Source: Acidobacteriota bacterium (GTDB taxonomy: Bacteria > Acidobacteriota > Polarisedimenticolia > J045). Taken from it: a DNA stretch of 16,671 bases. The notes beneath the pieces were generated by a model. It saw nothing but the letters and a program-made list of their open reading frames with translations, was not told where the DNA came from and did no database searches. This document shows, piece after piece, positions 1 through 9,167 of this stretch. Positions within the stretch are counted from its first letter, which is position 1. Each line of letters starts with the position of its first letter. A program made the translations under genes and the position numbers. The stretch spans positions 1 through 16,671 of the forward strand of contig JAMOQA010000179.1 of NCBI GenBank assembly GCA_027064265.1, given 5' to 3'.

Positions 1-853
1 GCTGGGCGACGCGTCTCAGCCGCTCGACGCCCGTCCGTCGCGCCACCACCTCGAGGAGCAGGACGTGTGCCCGGTGGTAGTGGAGACTGGCGACGAGGCG
101 ATGCCCGTAGACGTGGAGGGCGTACCAAGACCAACCGGTCGGCGTGACGAACCTGTCGATCGTCCGCACCAGCGTCTCCTCGACGCGAATGGCCATTTCA
201 GCGGCCCGCTCGTCCCCGATGGTGTCCGCCAGGTCGTAAAGGCCGAAGAGCCCGTAGATGCAGCCGTTGAGGACGTGGCTGGGCGGCACGCGTGGAATCT
301 CCTCAAGGAACGGGCCGCCGTCGAGGCGTGAGACGACCCCGCCTTCCTCGACGGGGCGGACCAGCCAGGCGCGAGCCGCCTCGATCACGCGGCGCTCCCG
401 GGGGCCCGGGTCGCCCTCGGTCAGGCGGAGGATCGCGGAGATGACGGTGCCCTGTATCATGCAGGAAGGCCTCGCCCTGCTCATCGCGCGCGGGTCCGAC
501 GCCCGGCCCCAGATGCCGTTTCGTTCGCCGGACTCGACGAGGAACGGCAGGACGGTCAGGCCCTTCCGCCTGGCCTCGGGGTCCCCCTCCTCCGTGGCGA
601 TCTGCAGCATCTTGAACGCGTAGCGGCTGAGCAGGAGCGGGTCGTACCATGGCTGGCCGTCGACACGGCGGTAGGGCAGGCCGTTCTCGTCGAACGGGAA
701 CCGGAGAGAGTATCCCCCGTGACCATCGGGGTTCTGCAATGGGTTCGCGACGAAGTAGGGGTGGCAAGGAAGCTGCCACGGCCACGGGTGGAACGAGTAG
801 ACGTTCCAGTCGGTCGACGAGAGGAACTGCCGGATCTTCGACCACCGTCCCAT
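1..853 (-). CDS. D-glucuronyl C5-epimerase C-terminal-domain protein (3' end cut by window)
   Basis: The reading frame is open from ATG at 853 to the window edge (284 codons, no stop), so the C-terminus is missing. Seen: an 'SCMIQG' segment (residues 130-135), then 'EEIP..PPSHVLNG' (184-197) leading into 'IYGLFGLYDL' (199-208), then 'WYALH' (243-247) and 'YHRAH' (259-263). This order matches the C-terminal domain of eukaryotic heparosan-N-sulfate-glucuronate 5-epimerase (C5-epim_C): human GLCE has 'EEYP..PSSFVLNGF.YSL.GLYDL', a catalytic 'YDLRH' and a 'DYH..H' segment. The Tyr of WYALH (Y244) would be the catalytic tyrosine. Family role: epimerising glucuronate to iduronate in a polysaccharide; the substrate here is unknown. 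No signal peptide is visible at the N-terminus, so the protein looks cytoplasmic or not Sec-exported. The start is preceded by a G-rich stretch (GGGCGGGGG) as a weak ribosome site. Third codon positions are visibly less GC-biased than in the atp genes, suggesting accessory status. It lies downstream of the chemoreceptor gene on the same strand, 168 bp away. Confidence 0.8.
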   Translation of the reverse strand, partial: MGRWSKIRQFLSSTDWNVYSFHPWPWQLPCHPYFVANPLQNPDGHGGYSLRFPFDENGLPYRRVDGQPWYDPLLLSRYAFKMLQIATEEGDPEARRKGLTVLPFLVESGERNGIWGRASDPRAMSRARPSCMIQGTVISAILRLTEGDPGPRERRVIEAARAWLVRPVEEGGVVSRLDGGPFLEEIPRVPPSHVLNGCIYGLFGLYDLADTIGDERAAEMAIRVEETLVRTIDRFVTPTGWSWYALHVYGHRLVASLHYHRAHVLLLEVVARRTGVERLRRVAQ

Positions 854-873
854 GGCATCCCCCGCCCGTATGC

Positions 874-912
874 GACTCCCCACGAATCTACCAGTTAAGT
901 GAGTCTTCGTGG
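874..912 (-). promoter_or_regulatory. Inverted repeats in the leader of the C5-epimerase gene
   Basis: Two pairs of complementary arms lie 21-59 bases upstream of the ATG at 853. CCACGAA (880-886) pairs with TTCGTGG (906-912), and GACTC (874-878) pairs with GAGTC (901-905). The pairings cross, so on RNA they could form a pseudoknot or two exclusive stems; on DNA they could be an operator. The patch around 881-930 is clearly more A/T-rich than its surroundings, as promoter regions often are, but I see no convincing -35/-10 pair. The rest of the 854-1021 gap holds no gene that I can support. Confidence 0.35.
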
Positions 913-1021
913 AGATTAGTCTTTCGCTGCGGCGGGAGAGCCACCGGGGAGGCGGCCCGCCGCGCACCGCCCCGGGTCGTCCGGAGCGCCGTGGGCGGGC
1001 GCGGTTCGGGGTGAGTCGGCG

Positions 1022-2446
1022 TCAGAGCCGGAACCGGCCGACCAGGGAGCGGAGCTCGGCGGCCTGGCTGGCGAGTTCCTCCGCGGCGGAGGCCGACTCC
1101 TCGGAGTTGGCGGCGATCTGCTGGGTGACCTGGTTCATCTGGTCCATCGCCTCGGCCACCTGCTCGATCCCCTGTTCCTGCTCCCGGGAGGCCTCGGCGA
1201 TCTCGCGGACGACCTCGTCCACCCGGACCGCGCCCTGCTGGATCTGCTCGAGGGCCTTGCGGGTGTCCTCGACGAGGCTGACGCCGGTCTCCACGCTCTT
1301 CGCCGAGACCTCGATCAGCTCGGCGGTGTTCTTCGCCGCCTCGGCGCTGCGCATCGCCAGGTTCCGGACCTCCTCGGCGACGACCGCGAACCCGCGGCCC
1401 GACTCGCCGGCCCGGGCCGCCTCGACCGCGGCGTTGAGCGCGAGCAGGTTCGTCTGGAAGGCGATCTCGTCGATCGTCTTGACGATCTTGGCGGTCTCGG
1501 CGGACTGCCGCTGGATCTCCTCCATCGCCCGGGCGAGGCGCTCCATCATCTCGGCCCCCTGCCGGGCGGCCTCGTTGGTCTCGCCGGTGAGCGCCTGGCC
1601 CTCCTGCGCGCGGCTGGCGTGGAGCTTCGTCTGTTCCGCCATCTCCTTGAGGCTGTGGTTGATCTGCTGGATCGAACCCGCCTGCTCCGAGGCCCCCTGG
1701 GCGAGGGACTGGCTGCCGTCGCTGATCTGGGAGGCCGCGGCGGTCACCTGGTCGCTGGCGGCGGACACCTGCGCGATCACGTCGGCCACGCCCGTCGCCG
1801 CCCGGTCGATCGCCTCGGCGAGCGCGCCCATTTCACCCTGCCAGGAGCCCTCCATCCGGGCGGACAGGTCTCCGGCGGCGTAGCTCTCGAGGGTGGTGCG
1901 CGCCGCCCGGACAACGCTTCCCAGGGCCTCGAGCAGGTCGTTCAGGCTGGCGAGCATGTCCCGGTGCACGCCGCCGAACCGGGAGAGGTCGGCGCGCACG
2001 GAGAAGTCCCCCTGCCGCGCGGCCTCCACCAAGCGGGCGGTCTCCCTCTCGGCGGCCACGTCCTGGGTCCGGTCGACGATCACCTCCATCCCGCCGATCG
2101 GCTGCCCGGCATCGTCGAGGATCGCCACGCAGTGGGCCTCGATCGGGATCTCGGCGCCGCCCCGGTGCTTCGCCACCGTCCGGGCGAGGATCTTCCGCTT
2201 CTCCTGCATCGAGCGGCGGATCGTGCACTCCGGCGTGCCGCAGACCGGTGTCCGGCACAGCTTGGCGCAGGTGATCTTCCCGACGACCTCGTCCCGGGAC
2301 CAGCCGAGGGTCTGGAGGGTCTCCTCGCTGATCTCCCGGACCACGAGGTCGGTGTCGACGACGAACGCCAGGGTCGGGACCTGCGTCATCACGCGGCGCA
2401 GTCCCAGCCTGCCTGCGGTGTCCTGGGGCTTCCCGAACAGGGCCAT
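1022..2446 (-). CDS. Cytosolic methyl-accepting chemotaxis protein with Cys-cluster PAS domain
   Basis: 474 aa. The start at 2446 (MALFGKPQ) has a strong GGAGG Shine-Dalgarno 6 bases upstream; a 102-codon in-frame N-terminal extension is Arg/Pro-rich noise and was dropped. Domains seen: a PAS-like sensor at about 20-130 with a four-cysteine cluster (C60, C64, C69, C74, around 'PVCGTPEC'); two HAMP-like helical repeats at about 141-175 ('EAARQGDFSVRADL') and 186-216 ('ESYAAGDLSARME'); then a long coiled-coil signalling domain whose hairpin tip is 'IDEIAFQTNLLALNAAVEAA' (325-344), continuing 'RAGESGRGFAVVAEEVRNLA', the CheA/CheW-contact signature of MCPs. It ends in 'LRSLVGRFRL', typical for the family. 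No transmembrane segment is present, so it senses an intracellular signal. Glu/Gln-rich helices flanking the tip are probable methylation regions. No che genes are in the window. The ligand is unknown; redox, metal or cofactor sensing through the cysteines is inference. Confidence 0.93.
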   Translation of the reverse strand: MALFGKPQDTAGRLGLRRVMTQVPTLAFVVDTDLVVREISEETLQTLGWSRDEVVGKITCAKLCRTPVCGTPECTIRRSMQEKRKILARTVAKHRGGAEIPIEAHCVAILDDAGQPIGGMEVIVDRTQDVAAERETARLVEAARQGDFSVRADLSRFGGVHRDMLASLNDLLEALGSVVRAARTTLESYAAGDLSARMEGSWQGEMGALAEAIDRAATGVADVIAQVSAASDQVTAAASQISDGSQSLAQGASEQAGSIQQINHSLKEMAEQTKLHASRAQEGQALTGETNEAARQGAEMMERLARAMEEIQRQSAETAKIVKTIDEIAFQTNLLALNAAVEAARAGESGRGFAVVAEEVRNLAMRSAEAAKNTAELIEVSAKSVETGVSLVEDTRKALEQIQQGAVRVDEVVREIAEASREQEQGIEQVAEAMDQMNQVTQQIAANSEESASAAEELASQAAELRSLVGRFRL

Positions 2447-2750
2447 GTCTCGCCTCCGCGGCGGCCCTCGGCGCCGGGCCGCGTGCGCACCGGTACGGGA
2501 CCGTCTTCGCCCGTTCGTTTCGGCTGCCGGGTGCCGGACCTTGAGCCGGTTTCTGCTTCTTCTCCTGCGAACTTGTTGCGATTTCCGGGCGCGGGGCCCG
2601 CTCCGGCCCCCGTGTTGACGCCCCCCGGGGCCGTTGCTATCCTGCCGCCTTCCGTTTGCGCGGGCGCGGGGGATCCCTGCGCCGGGGGAGAGGCATGGCG
2701 GCCCCGAGGGCCGCCCCGGACGCGGCGCCGGCCGCCGGAGAGACCGCCCC
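2447..2750. other. Divergent intergenic region between the chemoreceptor and atpH
   Basis: 304 bp without a supportable gene; reading frames across it are Arg/Pro/Gly-rich and unconserved-looking. It must hold the promoters of the leftward chemoreceptor gene and the rightward atp operon. On the plus strand there is a good sigma70-like promoter (separate entry). On the minus strand I find no clear -35/-10, sigma54 or FliA-type element. A relatively A/T-rich stretch at about 2544-2585 is the likeliest location of the chemoreceptor promoter. Confidence 0.6.
2615..2643 (+). promoter_or_regulatory. Sigma70-like promoter of the atp operon
   Basis: TTGACG (2615-2620), a 17-base spacer, then TATCCT (2638-2643). 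The -35 matches consensus at five of six positions, the -10 at four of six, and the spacing is ideal. Transcription would begin near 2650, giving a leader of about 100 bases before atpH at 2751. It is the best promoter match in the window, in a background so GC-rich that a chance match is unlikely but possible. Confidence 0.6.
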
Positions 2751-3317
2751 ATGAAGGATGTTCGCCTCGTCGTGGACCGCTACGCGCGGGCCCTCTCGGG
2801 CGCGGTGAAGGACGGGGAGGAGTTCGCCCGGGTGCGGGACGAGCTCGCCGCCCTGGCCGGGGTGCTCCGCGAGAGCCCCGAGCTGCGCCGCGTGCTCGCG
2901 AACCCGGTCGTCTCTCCCGAGGCGAAGACCCGGGTGATCCTCGCCATCGCCGAGAAGATGGATCTCCTGCCGGTCACCCGCCGGTTCCTCGAGGTGGTCG
3001 GCCGCCACGAGCGGCTGCTGCTGCTCCCGGAGATCGCCGGGGCGGTCGGCCGGGAGGCGGACCGGCGGGCGGGTGTGCAGGAAGTGGAGCTGCGGGCGGC
3101 GACGAAGCTGCCCGACGACGTGCGAGGGCGCCTCGAGGAGGCCCTCCGCGCCGCCGCCGGCGGGACGATCCGCCTGCGGGAGGCCGTCGACCCGGAGCTG
3201 CTCGGAGGGCTGGTGGCCCGCATCGGCGGCACCGTGATCGACGGGAGCCTCAGGACCAGGCTCGAACGGCTGCGGGCGCGCCTCAGGAGCGATTCCGCGG
3301 CGGGGCTCGCGGGCTGA
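2751..3317 (+). CDS. atpH: F1F0-ATP synthase subunit delta
   Basis: 188 aa, close to the usual 175-185. The delta subunit sits on top of F1 and joins it to the b-subunit peripheral stalk. Seen: 'VVDRYARALSGAV' at the N-terminus, 'NPVVSPEAKTRVI' (about 49-61), 'LLPVTRRFLEVVGRHERLLLLPEI' in the middle helix region, and the C-terminal signature 'DPELLGGLVARIGGTVIDGSLRTRLERLR', all in the order of the OSCP/delta family. The start at 2751 is chosen because the protein begins directly with the delta N-terminal helix and has GGAG at 2737-2740; a 39-codon in-frame upstream extension overlaps the promoter and is not delta-like. First gene of the F1 operon; atpA follows after 52 bp. Confidence 0.95.
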   Translation: MKDVRLVVDRYARALSGAVKDGEEFARVRDELAALAGVLRESPELRRVLANPVVSPEAKTRVILAIAEKMDLLPVTRRFLEVVGRHERLLLLPEIAGAVGREADRRAGVQEVELRAATKLPDDVRGRLEEALRAAAGGTIRLREAVDPELLGGLVARIGGTVIDGSLRTRLERLRARLRSDSAAGLAG

Positions 3318-3369
3318 CCCTTTCGACGGACCACGCGGCCGGGGCTCGCCGGCCGGGGAGCGAAGCGGC

Positions 3370-5037
<1,668 letters not shown>

Positions 5038-5059
5038 GCCGGACGCGGGAGAACGGCCG

Positions 5060-5941
5060 ATGGCCAACAACATCCGCGAGTACCGGCGGCGGATCAAGTC
5101 CGTCAGGAACACCGCCCAGCTGACGCGGGCGATGAAGATGGTCTCCGCCGCCAAGCTCCGCCGGGCCCAGGAGAAGATGATGGCGGCCCGGCCCTACGCG
5201 GCCGCCCTGCGCCGGGCCCTCGCCGAGGTCGCGCGGCGCGCCGACCCGTCCCTCCACCCGCTGCTGGTCCAGCGCCCGGAGCGGACGATCGACCTCCTGG
5301 TCGTCACGTCCGACAAGGGCCTCTGCGGCGCGTTCAACGTGAACATCCTGAAGGCCGCCGAGGCGTTCCGCCGCGAGAAGATCGCCGCCGGCGTCGACGT
5401 GCAGCTGACGCTGATCGGACGCAAGGGGATCGAGTACTTCAAGGTCCGGCCCGACGTGCCGATCCGGGCCCGCTACCCGGAGATCTCCCGGGAGATCGGG
5501 CATGCCCTCGCGCGGAAGTTCGCCGAGGAGGAGGAGGCGCGCTTCGTCGGGGGCGAGACCGACGCGGTCTACGTCGCCTTCAACGAGTTCAAGTCGGCGA
5601 TCTCCCAGCGGGTGGTGGTCCAGCCGCTCTTCCCCCTCGCGAACCTCGCCATCGAGGACGCGGGGGAGTTCCACCGGGAGGGAGTCGACTTCCTGTACGA
5701 GCCTGAGCCGCGGGAGCTGCTCGACGGGCTGCTCTCCCGCTTCGCCAGTTTCCAGCTCTACCACGCTCTCCTCGAGTCGTCGGCCGCCGAGCACGCGGCC
5801 CGGATGGCGGCGATGGACAACGCCACCCGCAACGCCGAGGAGATGATCGACAAGCTGACCCTCGTGATGAACCGCATCCGCCAGGCCTCGATCACCACCG
5901 AGATCATCGAGGTCGTGAGCGGCGCGCAGGCGCTCGACTGA
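5060..5941 (+). CDS. atpG: F1F0-ATP synthase subunit gamma
   Basis: 293 aa, normal for gamma, the central rotor shaft that couples proton flow through F0 to catalysis in F1. Seen: the N-terminal helix 'REYRRRIKSVRNTAQLTRAM' followed by 'KMVSAAKLRRAQ' (within 6-38), the Rossmann-like middle with 'TSDKGLCGAFNVNI' (about 87-100), and the C-terminal helix 'AARMAAMDNATRNAEEMI' then 'LTLVMNRIRQASITTEIIEVVSGAQAL'. These are the two coiled-coil ends that enter the alpha3beta3 cavity. GGGAG at 5047-5051 is the ribosome site. It sits between atpA and atpD in the canonical order, 20 bp before atpD. Confidence 0.97.
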   Translation: MANNIREYRRRIKSVRNTAQLTRAMKMVSAAKLRRAQEKMMAARPYAAALRRALAEVARRADPSLHPLLVQRPERTIDLLVVTSDKGLCGAFNVNILKAAEAFRREKIAAGVDVQLTLIGRKGIEYFKVRPDVPIRARYPEISREIGHALARKFAEEEEARFVGGETDAVYVAFNEFKSAISQRVVVQPLFPLANLAIEDAGEFHREGVDFLYEPEPRELLDGLLSRFASFQLYHALLESSAAEHAARMAAMDNATRNAEEMIDKLTLVMNRIRQASITTEIIEVVSGAQALD

Positions 5942-5961
5942 GGCCGGGAAAGAGGAAGCCG

Positions 5962-7407
5962 ATGGAGAACGTGGGCAAGGTCGTCCAGGTGATCGGTGTC
6001 GTGGTCGACGTGGAGTTCCCGGAGGGGCACCTCCCGCCGATCTACAACGCCCTCCGCGTCCAGGACGAGGGGAAGGACACCGGCATCCCCATCGACTGCA
6101 CCCTCGAGGTGCAGCAGCACCTCGGCGAGGGGCGGGTCCGCTGCGTCTCCCTCGAGCCGACCGACGGGATGGTCCGCGGGATGAAGGTGGTCGACACCGG
6201 CGCGCCGATCTCCGTCCCGGTGGGCAAGCCGACCCTGGGCCGGGTGATGAACGTCCTCGGCCGGCCGGTGGACGAGATGGGGCCGATCGAGTCGGACCAC
6301 CACTGGCCGATCCACCGGGAGCCGCCCTCGTTCGAGGAGCAGTCGACCTCGATCGAGATGTTCGAGACCGGCATCAAGGTGATCGACCTGCTCGAGCCGT
6401 ACATGAAGGGCGGCAAGACCGGCCTCTTCGGGGGCGCCGGCGTCGGCAAGACCGTGCTGATCATGGAGCTGATCCACAACGTGGCCATGAAGCACGGCGG
6501 CTACTCGGTGTTCACCGGCGTCGGCGAGCGGACCCGCGAGGGGAACGACCTCTGGCTCGAGATGCAGGAGGGCGGCGTCATCGAGGCGGGCAACCCCGAG
6601 AACTCGAAGGCGTCCCTGATCTACGGCCAGATGACCGAGCCGCCGGGGGCCCGCCTCCGGGTCGGCCTCACGGGCCTCACGGTCGCCGAGTTCTTCCGCG
6701 ACGAGGAGGGGCAGGACGTGCTCCTCTTCATCGACAACATCTTCCGCTTCACCCAGGCGGGCTCCGAGGTGTCGGCGCTGCTCGGCCGGATGCCCTCGGC
6801 GGTGGGCTACCAGCCGACCCTGGCGACCGAGATGGGCGAGCTCCAGGAGCGGATCACCTCGACCCGCAAGGGCTCGATCACCTCGGTGCAGGCGATCTAC
6901 GTGCCCGCCGACGACTACACCGACCCGGCGCCGGCGACGACCTTCGCCCACCTGGACGCCTCGACCAACCTCTCCCGGCAGATCGCCGAGCTCGGCATCT
7001 ACCCCGCGGTCGACCCGCTGGCCTCGACCAGCCGCATCCTCGACCCGCGGATCCTCGGCGAGGAGCACTACCGCACCGCCCGGGACGTGCAGCAGGTGCT
7101 CCAGCGCTACCGGGAGCTGCAGGACATCATCGCCATCCTCGGCATGGACGAGCTGAGCGAGGAGGACAAGATCATCGTCGCCCGCGCCCGGAAGCTGCAG
7201 CGGTTCCTCAGCCAGCCGTTCTTCGTCGCCGAGCAGTTCACCGGGATGCCGGGCCGCTACGTCGAGCTGGCCGACACGATCCGCGGCTTCCGCGAGATCG
7301 TCGACGGCAAGCACGACGACCTGCCCGAGCAGGCCTTCTACATGGTCGGCACGATCGAGGAGGCGGTGGAGAAGGCGAAGAAGATCCGGGAGGCGGGCGC
7401 CGCCTGA
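5962..7407 (+). CDS. atpD: F1F0-ATP synthase subunit beta
   Basis: 481 aa, within the family range. It is the catalytic subunit that makes ATP from ADP and phosphate. Seen: N-terminal barrel 'GKVVQVIGVVVDVEFP' (5-20), Walker A 'GGAGVGKT' (157-164), catalytic glutamate E189 in 'GVGERTREGNDL', Walker B 'VLLFIDNIFRFTQAGSEVSALLGR' (253-276; E269 in the AGSEVSALLGRMPSAVGYQPTL signature region), and the C-terminal helical domain carrying 'DELSEED', the beta-subunit DELSEED loop that interacts with gamma and epsilon. GAGGA at 5952-5956 is the ribosome site. No insertions or lost residues seen. Third codon positions are almost all G or C, as expected for a highly expressed native gene. Confidence 0.98.
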   Translation: MENVGKVVQVIGVVVDVEFPEGHLPPIYNALRVQDEGKDTGIPIDCTLEVQQHLGEGRVRCVSLEPTDGMVRGMKVVDTGAPISVPVGKPTLGRVMNVLGRPVDEMGPIESDHHWPIHREPPSFEEQSTSIEMFETGIKVIDLLEPYMKGGKTGLFGGAGVGKTVLIMELIHNVAMKHGGYSVFTGVGERTREGNDLWLEMQEGGVIEAGNPENSKASLIYGQMTEPPGARLRVGLTGLTVAEFFRDEEGQDVLLFIDNIFRFTQAGSEVSALLGRMPSAVGYQPTLATEMGELQERITSTRKGSITSVQAIYVPADDYTDPAPATTFAHLDASTNLSRQIAELGIYPAVDPLASTSRILDPRILGEEHYRTARDVQQVLQRYRELQDIIAILGMDELSEEDKIIVARARKLQRFLSQPFFVAEQFTGMPGRYVELADTIRGFREIVDGKHDDLPEQAFYMVGTIEEAVEKAKKIREAGAA

Positions 7408-7447
7408 CGGCCGGCGCCCCGCCCCTTCCCGCGGGAGGTGGGCCGGG

Positions 7448-7855
7448 ATGATCCCCGAGAAGATCCACGTCGAGATCGTCACCCCCGAGCGCCGGGTCCT
7501 CTCCCGGGACGTGGAGGAGGTGATCCTGCCCGGCGCCGAGGGCCTCTTCGGGGTGCGGCCCGGCCATGCCCCGTTCCTCGCCGCCCTGGGCCCCGGGGTG
7601 GGTACGGTTCGGGGGGAGGGACGCGAGGAGATCGTGGCGATCGGCGGGGGGTTCGCCGAGGTGCTTCCCGACCGGGTCATCGTCCTCGCCGAGACCTGCG
7701 AGAAGGCGGAGGAAATCGACCCGGCCCGGGCGGAGGAGAAGGCCCGGGAGCTCGCCGATGAGCTGCGCCGCCCGGCGCCGCCCGAGGACCTCGAGGTGAT
7801 CCGCCTCCGGATGCTCAAGCACCTCGCCCGGGTGCGGGCCGCGCACCGCGGTTGA
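7448..7855 (+). CDS. atpC: F1F0-ATP synthase subunit epsilon
   Basis: 135 aa, normal length. Epsilon binds gamma at the foot of F1 and can inhibit ATP hydrolysis through its C-terminal helices. Seen: the N-terminal beta-sandwich 'VEIVTPERRVLSRDVEEVILPGAEGLFGVRPGHAPFL' (start of the family signature), 'AIGGGFAEVLPDRVIVLAETCE', then a two-helix tail from about residue 86 to the end ('ARAEEKARELADEL' and 'RLRMLKHLARVRAA'). The full tail means the inhibitory arm is present. GGGAGGTG at 7433-7440 is a strong ribosome site. Last gene of the F1 operon; 128 bp separate it from the next gene. Confidence 0.95.
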   Translation: MIPEKIHVEIVTPERRVLSRDVEEVILPGAEGLFGVRPGHAPFLAALGPGVGTVRGEGREEIVAIGGGFAEVLPDRVIVLAETCEKAEEIDPARAEEKARELADELRRPAPPEDLEVIRLRMLKHLARVRAAHRG

Positions 7856-7917
7856 TCTTCGCTCGTCGCCGCGACCGGCTCGACACCGGACCGCTTTTCG
7901 GGGCATCATCGGACGAG

Positions 7918-7970
7918 GCCGGGTGCTCCCGGCCCGCGATCCCGGGGGATCCCCGCGGGGACTCCCGGCG
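7918..7970 (+). terminator. Stem-loops between atpC and the lipoprotein gene (possible terminator or leader structure)
   Basis: A perfect 6-bp hairpin GCCGGG-TGCT-CCCGGC lies at 7918-7933. It is followed by a dense GC dyad region at about 7940-7970 that includes the 12-bp palindrome TCCCCGCGGGGA (7950-7961), and then directly by the AAGGAGG ribosome site (7971-7977) of the next gene. No T-tract follows either stem, so an intrinsic terminator of the standard kind is not shown. The structures could equally moderate translation of the lipoprotein. Confidence 0.35.
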
Positions 7971-7983
7971 AAGGAGGTCCGCC

Positions 7984-9159
7984 ATGACCGCCCTGCGCGC
8001 GATTCGAGGCATCTTCCCGGCCCTGGTCCCGCTCGTCCTCGCTGCGCTCCTCGTGGCCTGCGGCCCCCCGAAGCCGATCACCGTCGGCGGCCTGGTGCCG
8101 GAGACGGGCCCCGCTGCCGCGTACGGTGAAGTGATCCGCGAGGGGATGGACCTCGCCCTCGAGGAGATCAACGCGAACGGCGGCGTGCTCGGCGGGGCCG
8201 AGCTGAAGATCGAGTACCGGGACACCGGCACCAATCCCGAGAAGGCGCAGGTGGGGGCCATCGAACTGCTGGACATGGGTGTCCCGGCGGTGATCGGGCC
8301 GGTTGCCTCGAACGTCGCCCTGCGGATCGCGCCCCTCTTCAACAAGAAGGAAATCGTCCTCCTCTCCCCGGCCGCCTCGAGCCCGCGGCTCACCAGGGAG
8401 GGAGGCGACTGGTTCTTCCGCGTCTACCCCTCGGACAACGTCGAGGCCCACGCCATGGCCGACTTCTGCCGCAAGCTCGCGATCACCCGCGTGGCGATCA
8501 TCGCGGTGGACGACGTGTTCGGCAAGGGGATCGCCGACGTCTTCCAGGAGCACTACGAGGCACCGACGCGCCAGGTGGTCTACCGGAAGGACTTCTCGGG
8601 CGCCCTCGCGCCGGACGAGGCGAAGCGGATCGTCCGCGAGATGCGGAAGGCGAAGGCCGAGGCGGTCTACATCGCCGCCTACCAGGGCGACATGAAGGTC
8701 CTGCTGCAGGCGATGCACGATCTCAAGTGCAAGGTCGCCCGTCTCGGGACCTCGGCCGTCACCGAGCAGATGATCAAGGCGCTGGGCGAGGCGGCCGAGG
8801 GGCTGGTCTTCCCCCGGCCCGCCTTCGATCCGAACGCCGACGACCCGAAGATGCAGGCGTTCGCCCGGGCGTTCCGCACGAGGTACCACCGCCAGCCCGA
8901 TATCTACGCGGCCCACGGGTACGACGCCGTGAAGGTGATCGCGAAGGCGATCGACGGGGCGGGCATCGCCACCGCCAAGGAGATCCGCGGCCAGCTCCTC
9001 ACCGCGACCTTCGAGGGGGTGACCGGCCGGATGAAGTTCAACCTGAACGGCGACGTGGTGAAGGTCCCGCGGATCTATGCCGTGCTGAACGGCGAGATCG
9101 TCCCCTACGAGGAGTACCGCAACGCCAAGGTCGGCAAGTCGGTCCTCGCGGGGAACTGA
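7984..9159 (+). CDS. LivK-like substrate-binding lipoprotein (branched-chain amino-acid type, Peripla_BP_6)
   Basis: 391 aa. The start at 7984 has a near-perfect AAGGAGG 6 bases upstream and begins a lipoprotein signal: positive residues R5 and R8, a hydrophobic core, and lipobox L-V-A-C at 23-26, so it is probably lipidated on C26 and held at the membrane. The mature part reads 'ITVGGLVPETGPAAAYGEVIREGMDLALEEINANGGVLGG', the start of type I periplasmic binding proteins of the leucine/isoleucine/valine class, followed by 'AVIGPVASNVALRIAPLFNKKEIVLLSPAASSP', 'YAAHGYDAVKVIAKAI' and 'TFEGVTGRMKFNLNGD', all family hallmarks. The permease and ATPase genes that would normally accompany an uptake system are not adjacent, so the ligand and partner are unknown. 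It may act with a distant transporter or as a sensor. rfaE2 begins only 8 bp after its stop, which suggests co-transcription. Confidence 0.9.
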   Translation: MTALRAIRGIFPALVPLVLAALLVACGPPKPITVGGLVPETGPAAAYGEVIREGMDLALEEINANGGVLGGAELKIEYRDTGTNPEKAQVGAIELLDMGVPAVIGPVASNVALRIAPLFNKKEIVLLSPAASSPRLTREGGDWFFRVYPSDNVEAHAMADFCRKLAITRVAIIAVDDVFGKGIADVFQEHYEAPTRQVVYRKDFSGALAPDEAKRIVREMRKAKAEAVYIAAYQGDMKVLLQAMHDLKCKVARLGTSAVTEQMIKALGEAAEGLVFPRPAFDPNADDPKMQAFARAFRTRYHRQPDIYAAHGYDAVKVIAKAIDGAGIATAKEIRGQLLTATFEGVTGRMKFNLNGDVVKVPRIYAVLNGEIVPYEEYRNAKVGKSVLAGN

Positions 9160-9167
9160 CGCCGGCC

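Noticed and set aside
1022..2446. A complete chemotaxis operon around the chemoreceptor
   Set aside because: No cheA, cheW, cheR or cheB is present in the window; only the receptor can be supported.
2447..2752. N-terminal extension of the chemoreceptor to a start at 2752
   Set aside because: The extra 102 codons are Arg/Gly/Pro-rich, overlap the atp promoter, and the ATG at 2446 has a strong GGAGG at good spacing.
5758..7818. A 686-codon open frame on the minus strand opposite atpD and atpC
   Set aside because: Antisense shadow of two well-conserved genes; the predicted protein is repetitive Arg/His/Leu/Asp sequence with no recognisable domain.
7852..7983. Upstream start for the LivK-like lipoprotein overlapping the atpC stop
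   Set aside because: It would bury the lipoprotein signal peptide inside the chain; the ATG at 7984 has AAGGAGG and starts the signal directly.
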